Below are positions 31,059 through 41,540 of a stretch of 64,000 nt of DNA, piece after piece; position 1 is the first letter of the stretch; every line of letters starts with the position of its first letter. The stretch lies in contig OZ038517.1 of the NCBI GenBank assembly GCA_964036315.1, forward strand, positions 15,149,013 to 15,213,012, in the 5' to 3' direction. The translations under genes and the position numbers were made by a program. The DNA is from Acanthosepion esculentum (lineage: Eukaryota > Mollusca > Cephalopoda > Sepiida > Sepiidae). Below the pieces are notes generated by a model that worked only from the letters and a program-made list of their open reading frames with translations, was not told the DNA's origin and did no database searches.

Positions 31059-31713
31059 CTTCAACCACCTGAAGAAGTCCGGAGCGTACAACGGCCGAAA
31101 CGTTGTGATAAATAGGTAGACAAAGATGAGGAAAATAGTCCGAATAATGTAAATAGTGTACATAATACCTCATCTCAGAAATATAGACAGATACCAAAGG
31201 GCCGAAACGTTGTAATAAATATGGCGACAAAGATGAGGACAATAGTCCGAATAATGTAAATAGTGTACATAATACCTCATCTCAGAAATATAGACAGATA
31301 CTGAAAGGCCGAAACGTTGTGATAAATATGGCGACAAAGATGAGGACAATAGTCCAAATAATGTAAATAATGTACATAATACCTCATCTCAGATATATAA
31401 ACAGATACTGAAGGGCCGAAACGTTGTGATAAATATGGCGACAAAGATGAGGACAATAGTCCGAATAATGTAAATAGTGTACATAATACCTCATCTCAGA
31501 AATATAGACAGATACTGAAAGGACGAAATTTTGTAATAAATAAGGCGACAAAGATGAGGACGATAGTCCGAATAATGTAAATAGTGTACATAATACCTCA
31601 TCTCAGAAATATATACTGAAAGGACGAAATTTTGTAATAAATAAGGCGACAAAGATAAGGACAATAGTCCGAATAATGTAAATAGTGTACATAATACCTC
31701 AAGAGAAATTTAC
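31059..31713 (+). repeat. HL repeat tandem array, about 6 units of 107 bp
   Basis: The first unit is full (CCACCTGAAGAAGTCCGGAG...GAAACGTTGTGATAAAT). Five shorter units follow, with CGAAACGTTGT or CGAAATTTTGT at about 31202, 31308, 31415, 31523 and 31624. Each contains GGCGACAAAGATGAGGACAA, AATAATGTAAATAGTGTACA and CCTCATCTCAGAAATATAGA. Confidence 0.9.
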
Positions 31714-32115
31714 GTGCTGACCCGCCTTCACATAGACCACACCTACATCAGCTAGCAGGAGTTTGAGTTGGCAGTAAGGAAACCTGGCAAAATACCTGCA
31801 GTGGATAATATTTCCCTCTAGCTGATAAAAAATGAAGGTGAAGAAACGATCAAAGTGATGAGAGCACTATGGCAGATTTGCGAACAAAAGAAAGTGGCCC
31901 AGTCATTGCTAATACTCCTGCCAAAGAAAGAAACCTCAGTCCGTGTCGAAATTATAGGACAAAAAGCCTGATCAGTCACCCTAGTAAAGTACTGCTCTGT
32001 ATTATTTTGAATCGTATGAAATCCAAGACTGAAGAAGTGCTATCAAGGGATCTAGCAGATTTTAGAACTGTAGTACAATGGAACGGGTCTTCAATTGTCG
32101 GATCCTCGTAGAAAA
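31714..32115 (+). pseudogene. LINE reverse-transcriptase fragment (RT blocks 1-2)
   Basis: Plus-strand frames give SLLILLPKKE, then NYRTKSLISHPSKVLLCIIL and NRMKSKTEEVLSRDLADFR. This corresponds to the LPKKG...CxNYRTISLISHxSKVxLxxILNRLK...EEQAGFR region of RTE-like LINE reverse transcriptases. Frameshifts and stops are present, and nothing downstream of block 2 is kept. Confidence 0.75.
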
Positions 32116-32327
32116 ACCCCTGTGTCTTTGTACACTGACGTACAAAGACACAAAGGTGAAAGATTCAGTGTGAATCGAACTCATTACGTCGTAAGGCAAA
32201 GGCCTTTCAAGTGATCTTACCTAATTATGGCTCGAGGCTGAAAGTAAACTTCAGTAAACTGCAAATATAGATATTTTAAAACTGGCTATGAATAAAATAG
32301 CATTCTAGAGATTGATAAAGAAACGGG
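32116..32327 (-). repeat. tRNA-like SINE head and intron
   Basis: On the minus strand GAGTTCGATTCACACTGAAT (B box) at about 32165-32192 is preceded by AAGATCACTTGAAAGGCCTT. It resembles a tRNA-derived SINE head. The rest, up to the exon A donor, is intron. Confidence 0.5.
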
Positions 32328-32333
32328 TTTTAC

Positions 32334-32395
32334 CAGCAGTTTTTCGAATTCTTGTCGGCTTGCATTTCTATTCGTAATGACGTTTCCAACTTGGC
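32334..32395 (-). CDS. CNG channel exon A: start of C-linker after S6
   Basis: This 62-bp exon lies between acceptor ctcttattcttctttcag (32396-32413) and donor gtaaaa (32328-32333), minus strand. The first two bases (GC) complete a Gly codon from the previous exon. Then 20 codons read QVGNVITNRNASRQEFEKLL. (V)GQVGNVI-x-N-x-NA-x-R-x-EF follows the S6 gate in CNG channels (vertebrate form VGNVGSMISNMNAxRxEF). It joins exon B in phase 0 to give EFEKLL|DGAKFYM, as expected for the family. The upstream exon should end ...FATxVG; I could not find it in the 31.6 kb of window above this point. Confidence 0.92.
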
Positions 32396-32576
32396 CTGAA
32401 AGAAGAATAAGAGCAAAATGAGAAATTATCCAAATATATTATTCTGAAATTCCAAAATATAAGATTACGTCAAACTTCTATGAAAATAACACAGAGAATG
32501 CATCCTGTAAATTTAGAGGATACATCTAAGGAAATTATTCCGAATCGTAAAATTATATATATTTTATCACTTTAAA

Positions 32577-32970
32577 CCAGTCGTGAGCAAACTGCAACCC
32601 GCGCGCCCGATTGACATTCTGAATGGTTAATGGGCGACATGCGGCCCGATTGGCCTTCTGAATGGCTCCGCGGCCACACGCGGACCGACTGGCATTCTGA
32701 ATGGATCCCGGATCACTTGCGGCCCGACTGGCATTCTGAATGGATCTCGGGTCACTTGCGGCCCGACTGTCATTCTGAATGGCTCACGGGCCACAGGCGG
32801 CCCGATTGGCATTCTGAATGGCTCCCCGGTCATGTACGGCCCGACTGGCATTCTGAATGGATCTCGGGTCACTTGCGGCTCGACTGACATTCTGAATGGC
32901 TCGCGGGCCACAGGTGGCTCTATTGGCATTCTGACTGGTTCTCGAGTCACATGCGGCCCGATTGGCATTC

Positions 32971-32975
<5 letters not shown>
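32577..32975 (+). repeat. 39-bp minisatellite derived from a hAT-like terminus
   Basis: The start, CCAGTCGTGAGCAAACTGCA...CCCGCGCGCC, resembles the CAGNGGTGxxCAAxCTGCGGCCC terminal repeat of hAT (Charlie-type) elements. About ten units of GCGGCCCGA-TGGCATTCTGAATGG... follow. The unit is 13 codons long and free of stops on both strands over most of the array, which produces the two apparent Trp/His- or Met/Pro-rich proteins. Confidence 0.75.
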
Positions 32976-33339
<364 letters not shown>

Positions 33340-33575
33340 CAGGGTGGTAATAAAGTCACTATACAGTTACTTATAATAAAAAAGCCAAGCATTGAAGCAG
33401 GTGGCTTGCAGTTCGAACAGCCTCGGTAAATAATTTTCTATTGTTTACCATAGCATTTGATTGTTATTAACCAGAATTAACCAGAAACATTTTAATAATT
33501 AATTTCTGGCTTGCTGATTAATTTTTTTTTTGGCGTAATTGTTATTGGAAGTAACTGTATAGTGATTTTATTATA

Positions 33576-33579
<4 letters not shown>
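33340..33579. mobile_element. 240-bp MITE inserted in a (TA)n tract
   Basis: The left arm CAGGGTGGTAATAAAGTCAC... (33340-33379) and right arm (33542-33579) are imperfect inverted repeats sharing CACTATACAGTTACTT. TA dinucleotides flank both ends, and (TA)n lies outside on both sides. It has no coding capacity. TA target and TIR style suggest a Tc1/mariner-mobilised MITE. Confidence 0.8.
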
Positions 33580-33632
<53 letters not shown>

Positions 33633-33891
33633 GTACGTGTGTGTGTGTATATATATATATTCTCGAAGCGAACCGTAACGTAATTTATATAGATATATTA
33701 ATTAAATTTCTGGATTGTTGTATTTGGAGCCGAAAGAGAGAAGAGAGAAAGGAATGAGAGATTATTAGAAGATAAGAAAAACGATGAAAAGGAGAAATAA
33801 CCGCGACATTCTATACAGGCCCTCATACACACGCATAAAGGCGTCCGCATATACATACGTGTACACACAAACACTATAAATTAATGTATTA

Positions 33892-33945
<54 letters not shown>

Positions 33946-34425
33946 GAAATGGATGAAGTCCGACAATTATTTAATATATTTTCTGCTTATACGTTATTTT
34001 TATACGTACAATTTATTTAAATAAATGCTCCATTTTTAATTAAACAGAATTAATTACATTTACCGGCATGAATGTCCAAACCTGTATTCTTATACGTAAA
34101 ACGTCATTTGATCTGATGTGCTATACCATTTAGCTACAGAGAAGCGCCTGGTTAGCAAATTACTGTTAATTAACAACACAGTCTTCGACGATTTTTCTCG
34201 TTCGGTTATATCTTCTCACGAAACGTACCAGAATGTAAACATTGACAACATATAAAATGGATTAAGTCCGACAATTATTTAATATATTTTCTGTTTATAC
34301 TTCATATTTATAGATACAATTTATTTAAGTAATTTTAATTTTGTATTTTAATTAAACATATTATTTACATTTACCCGTCTGGAATTTCTAGAAGGTTCGT
34401 AGAAAATATGTGTTCTATATATATA
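33580..34425. repeat. (TA)n tracts and a direct repeat
   Basis: (TA)n at 33580-33629 and 33896-33942. 33945-34075 and 34250-34370 are about 80% identical direct repeats (AAGTCCGACAATTATTTAATATATTTTCTG...ACATTTACC, quoted in parts). 34105-34160 holds a weak tRNA-like stretch on the minus strand (CTGTAGCTAAATGGTATAGC). Confidence 0.65.
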
Positions 34426-34988
34426 TATTGTGAATTGGGGCAGAAATCTCTTTTTTTTTATCCGAGTTTCGCTAAAGACGATTGGCAAGACGCGATTAAC
34501 CTTTTTATTTAATTTTTCTTTTGTTCGTGCATGTTTTTTTTCTTTTCTGGACACAACGTGTGTAGAACTGGGAAAAAGCTCTTCCTATCTGGGCGTTTTT
34601 CTGTTATTCTTTTAACAATTTTCAAGGACGATTTTTATTTTTTATTTTATTTTTTAACTGAATGTGTGTATTTTTTATGTGTGATATTTTTTTTTATATA
34701 TGTATCTGAAGTGATAGGAATGTTTTATTTTCCAGAGACGGTCAGCACGTTGTGGCCGTGTTCATAGCTAAAGTGTTGGCCTTTTCTTTTTTTTATTATT
34801 AGTGCTTACATTATTTTTAATATTTCTTTTTACATCTGGATGAGGTTATTGTATTTTCTACTCGTATGTTAAAGATGGTGTTTGGTTGGTTTCCTTGTGA
34901 GTTTAAATGAATCCTAATTGAGCTATAGTCTGATAGATTGTAACGTGAGCCGTCTAGTTAGTTTAATCAATATAATCATTTACGAATT

Positions 34989-35024
<36 letters not shown>

Positions 35025-35610
35025 GAAGCTGCTATGATTCAGTTTTCCTAACGAGTTCACTGTCCATCCATCCAGGCTCTTATAACCGATTAATTTTAAC
35101 TATTATCTGCAGTAATGGCATTTCCATCGGCTGACCTTAGCGTCGCCATCTTTATCTCCCATCGCCTCAGTCTTACGAAGACAATCATATTAAATTGCTA
35201 TGTTTACAAAATCTTTATCACTAAAATCTCGTTGTTTTGCCCAACGACAGCGCCGATTCACGGTTCCATTCAAATTTATCCGCCCACGGATGAAAATTGG
35301 CCTTTTCTTCACGCGCCAAGGGTCGGTGAAGCCATTTGGACGGCTCTAATTACATTGGTTTATTAAATTTCTCTTTAGTTTCTTTGTATTTTTTATGGTG
35401 ATTTTAGTGTCAGAGATTCTCTTTTCTTTTTCTTTTTTTCTTTTCGCTTCTTTATCTTTCATCTTTTTTTTCTTCTTCTTTCGCCCTTCCTTCTTTTCCC
35501 TATTCCCTTTCCTCTGTTTCTTTATCTTCCTTATTCTTTCCTAATTATCTCTCCCCCTTTACTACTACTACTACTACTTCTTCTTCCTCTTCTTCTTCTT
35601 CTTTGTTTAG
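34426..35610. other. T-rich intronic sequence, (TA)n and CTT tract
   Basis: T-rich to 34860 and (TA)n at 34991-35022. 35040-35370 is a GC-richer unique stretch in which no protein is recognised. 35390-35604 is a pyrimidine-rich run ending in (CTT)n. Confidence 0.55.
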
Positions 35611-38225
35611 GGCCATATCGCGACCACCGCAGTTAAGCAAACGGCGAGACTGGTCAGTAATTAGATGGGTGACCGCTTGGGAATACCAAGTACTGTAAGC
35701 TTGGATGTGCGAATGGCGTAACGGGCTTACGGCTATATCACCTTTTAAACACCGGCACTCGCATGATAACCGAAGTTAAGCAACGCCGAACCTGGTCTGC
35801 TCCTAGATGGGTGACCGCTTGGGAATACCAGGTGCGCTGATCTCGGATGTGCGATTGGCGTAACGGGCTTACGGCTATATCACGTTAAAAAAACCAGCAC
35901 TCGCATGATTACCGAAGTTAAGCAACACCGAACCTGGTCGGCTCCTAGATGGGTGACCTCTTGGAAATACCAGGTGCTCTGATCTCGGATGTGCGATTGG
36001 CGTAACGGGCTTACGGCTATATCACGTTAAAAACACCAGTACTCGCATGATAACCGAAGTTAAGCAACGCCGAACCTGGTCGGCTCCTAGATGGGTGACC
36101 GCTTGGGAATACCAGGTGCTCTGATCTCGGATGTGCGATTGGTGTAACGGGCTTACGGCTATATCACGTTAAAAACACCAGCACTCGCATGATAACCGAA
36201 GTTAAGCAACATCGAACCTGGTCGGCTCCTAGATGGGTGACCTCTTGGAAATACCAGGTGCTCTGATCTCGGATGTGCGATTGGCGTAACGGGCTTACGG
36301 CTATATCACGTTAAAAACACCAGTACTCGCATGATAACCGAAGTTAAGCAACATCGAACCTGGTCGGCTCCTAGATGGGTGACCTCTTGGAAATACCAGG
36401 TGCTCTGATCTCGGATGTGCGATTGGCGTAACGGGCTTACGGCTATATCACGTTAAAAACACCAGCACTCGCATGATAACCGAAGTTAAGCAACATCGAA
36501 CCTGGTCGGCTCCTAGATGGGTGACCTCTTGGAAATACCAGGTGCTCTGATCTCGGATGTGCGATTGGCGTAACAGGCTTACGGCTATATTACGTTAATA
36601 ACACCAGTACTCGCATGATAACCGAAGTTAAGCAACACCGAACCTGGCCAGCTCCTAGATGGGTGACCTCTTGGAAATACCAGGTGCTCTGATCTCGGAT
36701 GTGCGATTGGCGTAACGGGCTTACGGCTATATCACGTTAAAAACACCAGCACTCGCATGATAACCGAAGTTAAGCAACATCGAACCTGGTCGGCTCCTAG
36801 ATGGGTGACCTCTTGGAAATACCAGGTGCTCTGATCTCGGATGTGCGATTGGCGTAACGGGCTTACGGCTATATCACGTTAAAAACACCAGCACTCGCAT
36901 GATAACCGAAGTTAAGCAACATCGAACCTGGTCGGCTCCTAGATGGGTGACCTCTTGGAAATACCAGGTGCTCTGATCTCGGATGTGCGATTGGCGTAAC
37001 AGGCTTACGGCTATATTACGTTAATAACACCAGTACTCGCATGATAACCGAAGTTAAGCAACACCGAACCTGGCCAGCTCCTAGATGGGTGACCTCTTGG
37101 AAATACCAGGTGCTCTGATCTCGGATGTGCGATTGGCGTAACGGGCTTACGGCTATATCACGTTAAAAACACCAGCACTCGCATGATAACCGAAGTTAAG
37201 CAACATCGAACCTGGTCGGCTCCTAGATGGGTGACCTCTTGGGAATACCAGGTGCTCTGATATCGGATGTGCGAGTGGTGTAACGGGCTTACGGCTATAT
37301 CACGTTAAAACATCGCTTCTTATACGAAGTTAAGCAACGTCGAAACTAGTCAGTACCTAGGTGGGTTACCGTTTGGGAATATCAGGTGATCTGACCTTCG
37401 ATATGCGAGTGGTGTAATGGGTTTTCAGACATATCAGGTTGAAAAACCAGTACTCGTACAATAACCGAAGTTAAGCAACGCAGACTGTGGCCAGCAACTA
37501 GATGGGTGACCACTTGGTAATACTAGGTACTGTAAACTTGGATGTGCGCATGGTGTTATGATCCTACGGCCATATGTCATTGAAACAGCGGTTCTTGTAC
37601 GATCATCGCAGTTAAGCAAACGTCGAGCCTGGTCAGTAACTAAATGGGTGACCGCTTGGGTATACTAGGTACTGGAAGCTTGGTGATGTAATGTGTTTGC
37701 GGTCAAAGTTGAAAAACCGATTCTCGTACGATCGCGGAAGTTAAGCAACGACAAACCTGTTTAGCACCTAGATGGGTGACCATTTAGGAATACCAGGTGC
37801 TCTTACCTCACATGTCCTAGTAGTGGAATAGGCTTACGGCCATATCATGTTGAAACACCGGTTCTGGTAAGATCATGGAAGTTAAGCAACGGTGAACCTG
37901 GTCAACACCTAGATGGGTGATCATTTAGGAATACCAGGTGCTCTTACCTCGGATGTGCGAATGGGCTTACGGCTATATCACGTTAAAACCCGAGTTCCCG
38001 TATGATAACTGAAGTTAAGCAACGTCGAAACTAGTCAGTACCTAGATGGGTTACCGCTTGGGAATATCAGGTGCTCTGACGTTCGATGTGCGAGTGGTTT
38101 AGTGGGCTTACGGCCGTATCAGGCTAGCACACAGGATCTCGTACTATCATGTAAGTTAAGCAACGTCGAACCTGGTCAGTACCTAGATGGGTGACCGCTT
38201 GCGAATACCAGGTGCGGTATGCATG
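35611..38225 (+). repeat. 5S rRNA-derived satellite, 19 units of about 142 bp
   Basis: Each unit reads GGCTTACGGCTATATCACGT, then ACCGAAGTTAAGCAAC, CGAACCTGGTCGG, CTAGATGGGTGACC and GGAAATACCAGGTGCTCTGA. These are 5S rRNA 5' end, A box, intermediate element and C box, in order and near full length (about 120 bp). A linker GGATGTGCGATTGGCGTAAC follows. The GTTAAGCAA marker occurs 19 times at about 142-bp spacing; units 2-12 are almost identical and the outer units diverged. No T-run terminator or long spacer is present. Unit 1 lacks about 20 bp at its 5' end and starts right after (CTT)n. Confidence 0.92.
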
Positions 38226-38372
38226 GACGACGGACTAGTAATCTGGAAATTAGAAAACCGAGTTTAATTTGCAGTCAGATTCGGCATATTCACTTACGCG
38301 TTAAATACCCTTGGAAAAGTGTGTGAATCCACCTCTTCGCCCCCCAGCTATGGGTTAATTAGTAGAACGTGT
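38226..38372 (+). repeat. tRNA-like SINE body terminating the plus-strand 5S array
   Basis: The last 5S unit (to GAATACCAGGTGCGGTATGC) continues into GGACGACGGACTAGTAATCT, a decayed B box (GAGTTTAATTTGC), TTCACTTACGCGTTAAATAC and CAGCTATGGGTTAATTAGTA. The body is shared with 15311-15535 (minus) and 19735-19910. Confidence 0.8.
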
Positions 38373-38904
38373 ATCAGTCAAAATCATAATTATCTCCAAC
38401 AATAGAAATAATTCTTATTATCTGCAAATATTTTCTGTCATTAGATAACCCGCAAAGAGGTGATAAGCCGTAAAAAAACAAATCAATCTGCTTCTTTGTC
38501 CCCTTTCTCCCTTCCCCGGCAGTTTGATGAAGAAAAGACTTCAAACAACAGGAGGCCGAGAATACCACGAACAGGAAATCGTTACCTACCCAACGAAATT
38601 GTGTAAATGCCTGGCAGATCAGGGATTAAGAGAAATACCAAAACGACGAACATTGCTAAAAAAGAGAAAGGAATAGGAAATTGTGGAGAGCCATGATCGC
38701 CCCCGTCTTGAAGGGAGATGTCCCATCAAAGCAGATTTGATTAAATCTTAATATTAAATTCATAGCCATCTATGCAATTGTCAACACAAATTTTGCTTGG
38801 GTCATGCGTCTAGGATAAAAAAAAATAGACTTATGCAATTAGTTTAATTACCAATTGACAGAGACGTCTACTTAAAAACGTGTATCCACGAAATTAACGT
38901 TGGT
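38373..38904. other. Intronic sequence with a dispersed-repeat piece
   Basis: 38682-38712 (GTGGAGAGCCATGATCGCCC) is a fragment of the LINE-related repeat also seen at 13.2 and 43.9 kb. Otherwise nothing is recognised. Confidence 0.5.
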
Positions 38905-38907
38905 CAA

Positions 38908-38953
<46 letters not shown>

Positions 38954-39044
38954 CCTATTCGGCTATTCGTATCTATCTATCTATCTATTCGGCTATTCGT
39001 ATCTATCTATCTAATTCTGTTCACATCTATCTCATTCTGTTCAC

Positions 39045-39103
<59 letters not shown>

Positions 39104-39115
39104 AGTCTGTCCGTC
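38905..39115. repeat. (ATCT)n microsatellite
   Basis: Two long ATCT runs (38908-38955 and 39045-39105) with a degenerate middle built from TTCGGCTATTCGTATC and TCTGTTCACATC units. Confidence 0.95.
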
Positions 39116-39657
39116 TGTAAAGATATTGTCAAATTTTATAATCTATAAATGAGTCATGGGGGCCGTCGAAATAATTCGACGCCGTATGGGTGTATTTTAA
39201 AGTGTCCGCCAGTCAATGATCTGACGGGTGCATGCGTGTGGAGAAGCAAGCGGACGACATTTTGAATATTTGCCATGAATGTTTGTGTTGAAGTACAACG
39301 ATAGCCTTTTGTACATATGTTTATATGGACATTTTTTACTTTGTTTTGGTGTCAGGAAATGTTTGTAAATGTATTTTTGAAACACCTTGTATAAAGCTTT
39401 TTGAATTTTTGTTTGTTTCCGTTTAGCAGACGACAAAAGCGCCATGTTTAGAATTTAATAGAAATTTAATTTAACTGACACACCGGTTGAAATGCGTACC
39501 TTAAAAAACTTGGAGACCATTTAACGTACAATTAGATCCATTTTAGCGAACTTATTAAAACATTTAATAAATGTTATCGATTAGGGAACTCGCCATATTT
39601 AATAAATTAAAATTAATTGAATAACCGTCTATTCTCATTCTGGACGAAATGAAGACA
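39116..39657. other. Unclassified sequence
   Basis: It contains a small palindrome GGCCGTCGAAATAATTCGAC (39160) and a Lys-rich minus-strand frame (39197-39445, 82 codons) with no recognised domain. Confidence 0.4.
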
Positions 39658-39659
39658 TA

Positions 39660-40624
39660 CAGTGCTGTTCAATAAAAGTGACTCACATGATTTTTATTCT
39701 ACTAAATGTTCCCTTCTCCGATGAAACGAAAGTTGAGCTAAATTCAAAGGATAAGCGATCTAAAATCCGAAGAAGAAGCTTTGAAAGCTCTTTGAATTTA
39801 GCAGTAAGTACTGTCAAGCATCCGTTCAGTATAATGTTCTGGGGATGCTTTTCTTTTCATGGAACTGGTTTCTTAAAACCTATTGAAAAGACCCTCAGGA
39901 GCGAGCAGTACAAGAGAATTTTAGAGTCTTGTCTGCTCCCTTCTGCTGAAAGGGTGCAAATTGACCCCACCAGGTTCATTTTTATGCAGGATAATGCTCC
40001 TTGTCACAAATCAGAATTGATGAAGGAATACTTTGATGAGAAGCAGGTGAGTGTTATGACATGGCCGCCCCAATCTCCTGACATCAACCCCAGAGAAAAC
40101 TTATGGAGCATTATAAAGTACAGGCTCTCGAGAAAGCTGTTGAGCAACAAGGAGGATTTGATTGGGAATTTCATATCGGAATGGAATTCAATGCTTGGAG
40201 ATGAGATTTGCCAGAACCTAATCAAGTCAATGCCAAAAAGGGTTGAAAAGGTTATTCAAAATAAAGGAGGACCCATAGATTATTAAATATTTCGAACTAT
40301 ATTACCTATTGTAAATAAATTATACCTCTATTATTCTTCATTTAAAGCTGTTCGGTTATGTTTCTATCGATTACTAGTTGCAGGAAATAAGTGAGTCACT
40401 TTTTTTGCACAGAGTTTTTCCCTAAATCTCATTTATATCCAAAATTATAATTATCAATAGAATACCTTAGGGTGAGTAAACTTTTTTTTACTAGGTGGTC
40501 GGGAAGGGGTCTTTATATTAGTAAGATTAAAAATTAGTTTGAACCCAAAAACAATAGGCGAAAATTTAAGCAAAAAAAAAAAAGAAAAAAAAGTCGGGTG
40601 AGTCACTTTTATCGAACAGCACTG
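39660..40624 (+). mobile_element. Tc1-like element, internally deleted (copy 2)
   Basis: TIRs CAGTGCTGTTCAATAAAAGT (39660) and ...TATCGAACAGCACTG (to 40624) are flanked by TA at 39658-39659 and 40625-40626. Length is 965 bp. It has the same internal architecture and deletion junction as the copy at 20199-21162, and the two are about 95% identical. Confidence 0.95.
39678..40286 (+). pseudogene. Tc1-like transposase catalytic half, single open frame
   Basis: A 202-codon open frame covers VPFSDETKVEL (first Asp), IMFWGCFSFHGTGF, FMQDNAPCHKSE (second Asp) and PPQSPDINPRENLW (Glu exactly 34 residues after the second Asp), with C-terminus VIQNKGGPIDY. Unlike copy 1 it has no stop. Full Tc1 transposases are about 340 residues with an N-terminal paired-like helix-turn-helix, which is missing here, so the product could not bind TIRs alone. 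NPxEN is altered to NPREN. Confidence 0.9.
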
Positions 40625-40626
40625 TA

Positions 40627-40807
40627 AATAAAAAGACTTCGATTGCTAAAAGGATTTTGTAAAATGCTTCTAAAATCAAAGTAAAACAATATTTCTTTGT
40701 AAAGCAATCGCTTAAAATATGCCGGTGCTTTTTTTTTATGTTTCTAGAAAAGTTGCGTACTGAAAGATTGCGGAGCAGATAAATGCGTCCCTGGACTTTA
40801 TCTAGTT
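40627..40807. other. No recognised feature
   Basis: AT-rich spacer between the Tc1 copy and the tRNA-like sequence. Confidence 0.6.
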
Positions 40808-40890
40808 GATGTCCCGCCGCGGTACAGTTGGTATGACGTTCGCGTTGTATCGAAGCAATGCGGGTTCGATTCTCGGTACTGCTGATGAGT
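40808..40890 (+). repeat. tRNA-like pseudogene / SINE head
   Basis: GCGGTACAGTTGGTATGACG (D-arm/A box), a GCGTTG...CAATGC anticodon-like stem, and CGGGTTCGATTCTCG (T arm/B box). The anticodon loop is one base too long and the acceptor ends do not pair, so it is not a functional tRNA gene. Confidence 0.6.
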
Positions 40891-40900
40891 ACCAGATATT

Positions 40901-41198
40901 ATTATTATTATATTTCCTTTGATTCCTGAGGTGTACTTATTTCTTTCTGGGTCCTGTCCAGGGACCTAAGGTTAGAAATGGCATCATGATATTTTCTACT
41001 GGAAAGCAAAATTACATAGACGAAGCCCTTCGTAAGGTGTGGGCTGTAATCGTGAGAACAATTTTTTTGTATTTCCTTAAGGCATGGGCTTCCAGGGATC
41101 CCTTCAGCCTACTGGAATCTTTTCCAACTAATCCTAGGACTCCGACTACAACAGCGATTGTTGATGTTCCCATGTGCCACATTTTTGAGGTTTCGATT

Positions 41199-41233
<35 letters not shown>

Positions 41234-41488
41234 TTATTTCCTTTGATTTCTGATGTGTACTTATTTCTTTCCGGGTCCTGCCAAGGGACCTAAGGTTAGA
41301 AATTGCATCATGACATTTTCTACTGGAAAAAGAAAATTACATGGGCTGCACTCGTGAGAACTATTTTTTTTGTATTTCTTTAAGGCATTGGCTTCCAGGG
41401 ATCCCTTCAATTAGTCGACTGGAATCTTTTCCGACCAATCCGAGGGCTCCAACTACAACGGGGAGTTTTGATGTTCCCATGTGCCACA

Positions 41489-41534
<46 letters not shown>
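40901..41534 (-). pseudogene. Two RLE-type LINE 3' ends in tandem
   Basis: Minus-strand frames give MWHMGTSTIAVVVGVLGLVG (copy at 40901-41200) and MWHMGTSKLPVVVGALGLVG, then KDSSRLIEGIPGSQCLKEIQ (copy at 41201-41490). Each is followed by TAHTLRRASSM-stop or its decayed form, a 3' UTR with GGACC-GGAAAGAAATAAGT, and an (AAT)n tail. It is the same family as 366-1369. A third (ATT)n run (41491-41534) lies at the 5' edge of the second copy. Confidence 0.75.

Positions 41535-41540
<6 letters not shown>

Noticed and set aside
32630..32968. Genuine repeat proteins (RPDWHSEW or MPIGPHVTREPFR repeats)
   Set aside because: A 39-bp minisatellite open on both strands. No splice sites or start context; it begins in a hAT-like terminus.
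35115..35366. Small plus-strand gene (83 codons)
   Set aside because: No recognisable domain or splice structure; a GC-richer stretch alone is insufficient.
35611..38225. Functional 5S rRNA gene cluster
   Set aside because: Spacing is too short, no T-run terminators, units diverge from metazoan 5S at conserved positions, and the array runs into a SINE body.
39678..40286. Complete active or domesticated transposase gene
   Set aside because: Only the catalytic half is present between intact TIRs, and the DNA-binding region is missing. Domestication cannot be claimed without expression or selection data.
40808..40890. Functional tRNA gene
   Set aside because: The T arm and anticodon stem are plausible, but the acceptor stem does not pair and the anticodon loop is irregular; similar A/B-box sequences at 19.7, 21.6 and 32.2 kb are SINE heads.
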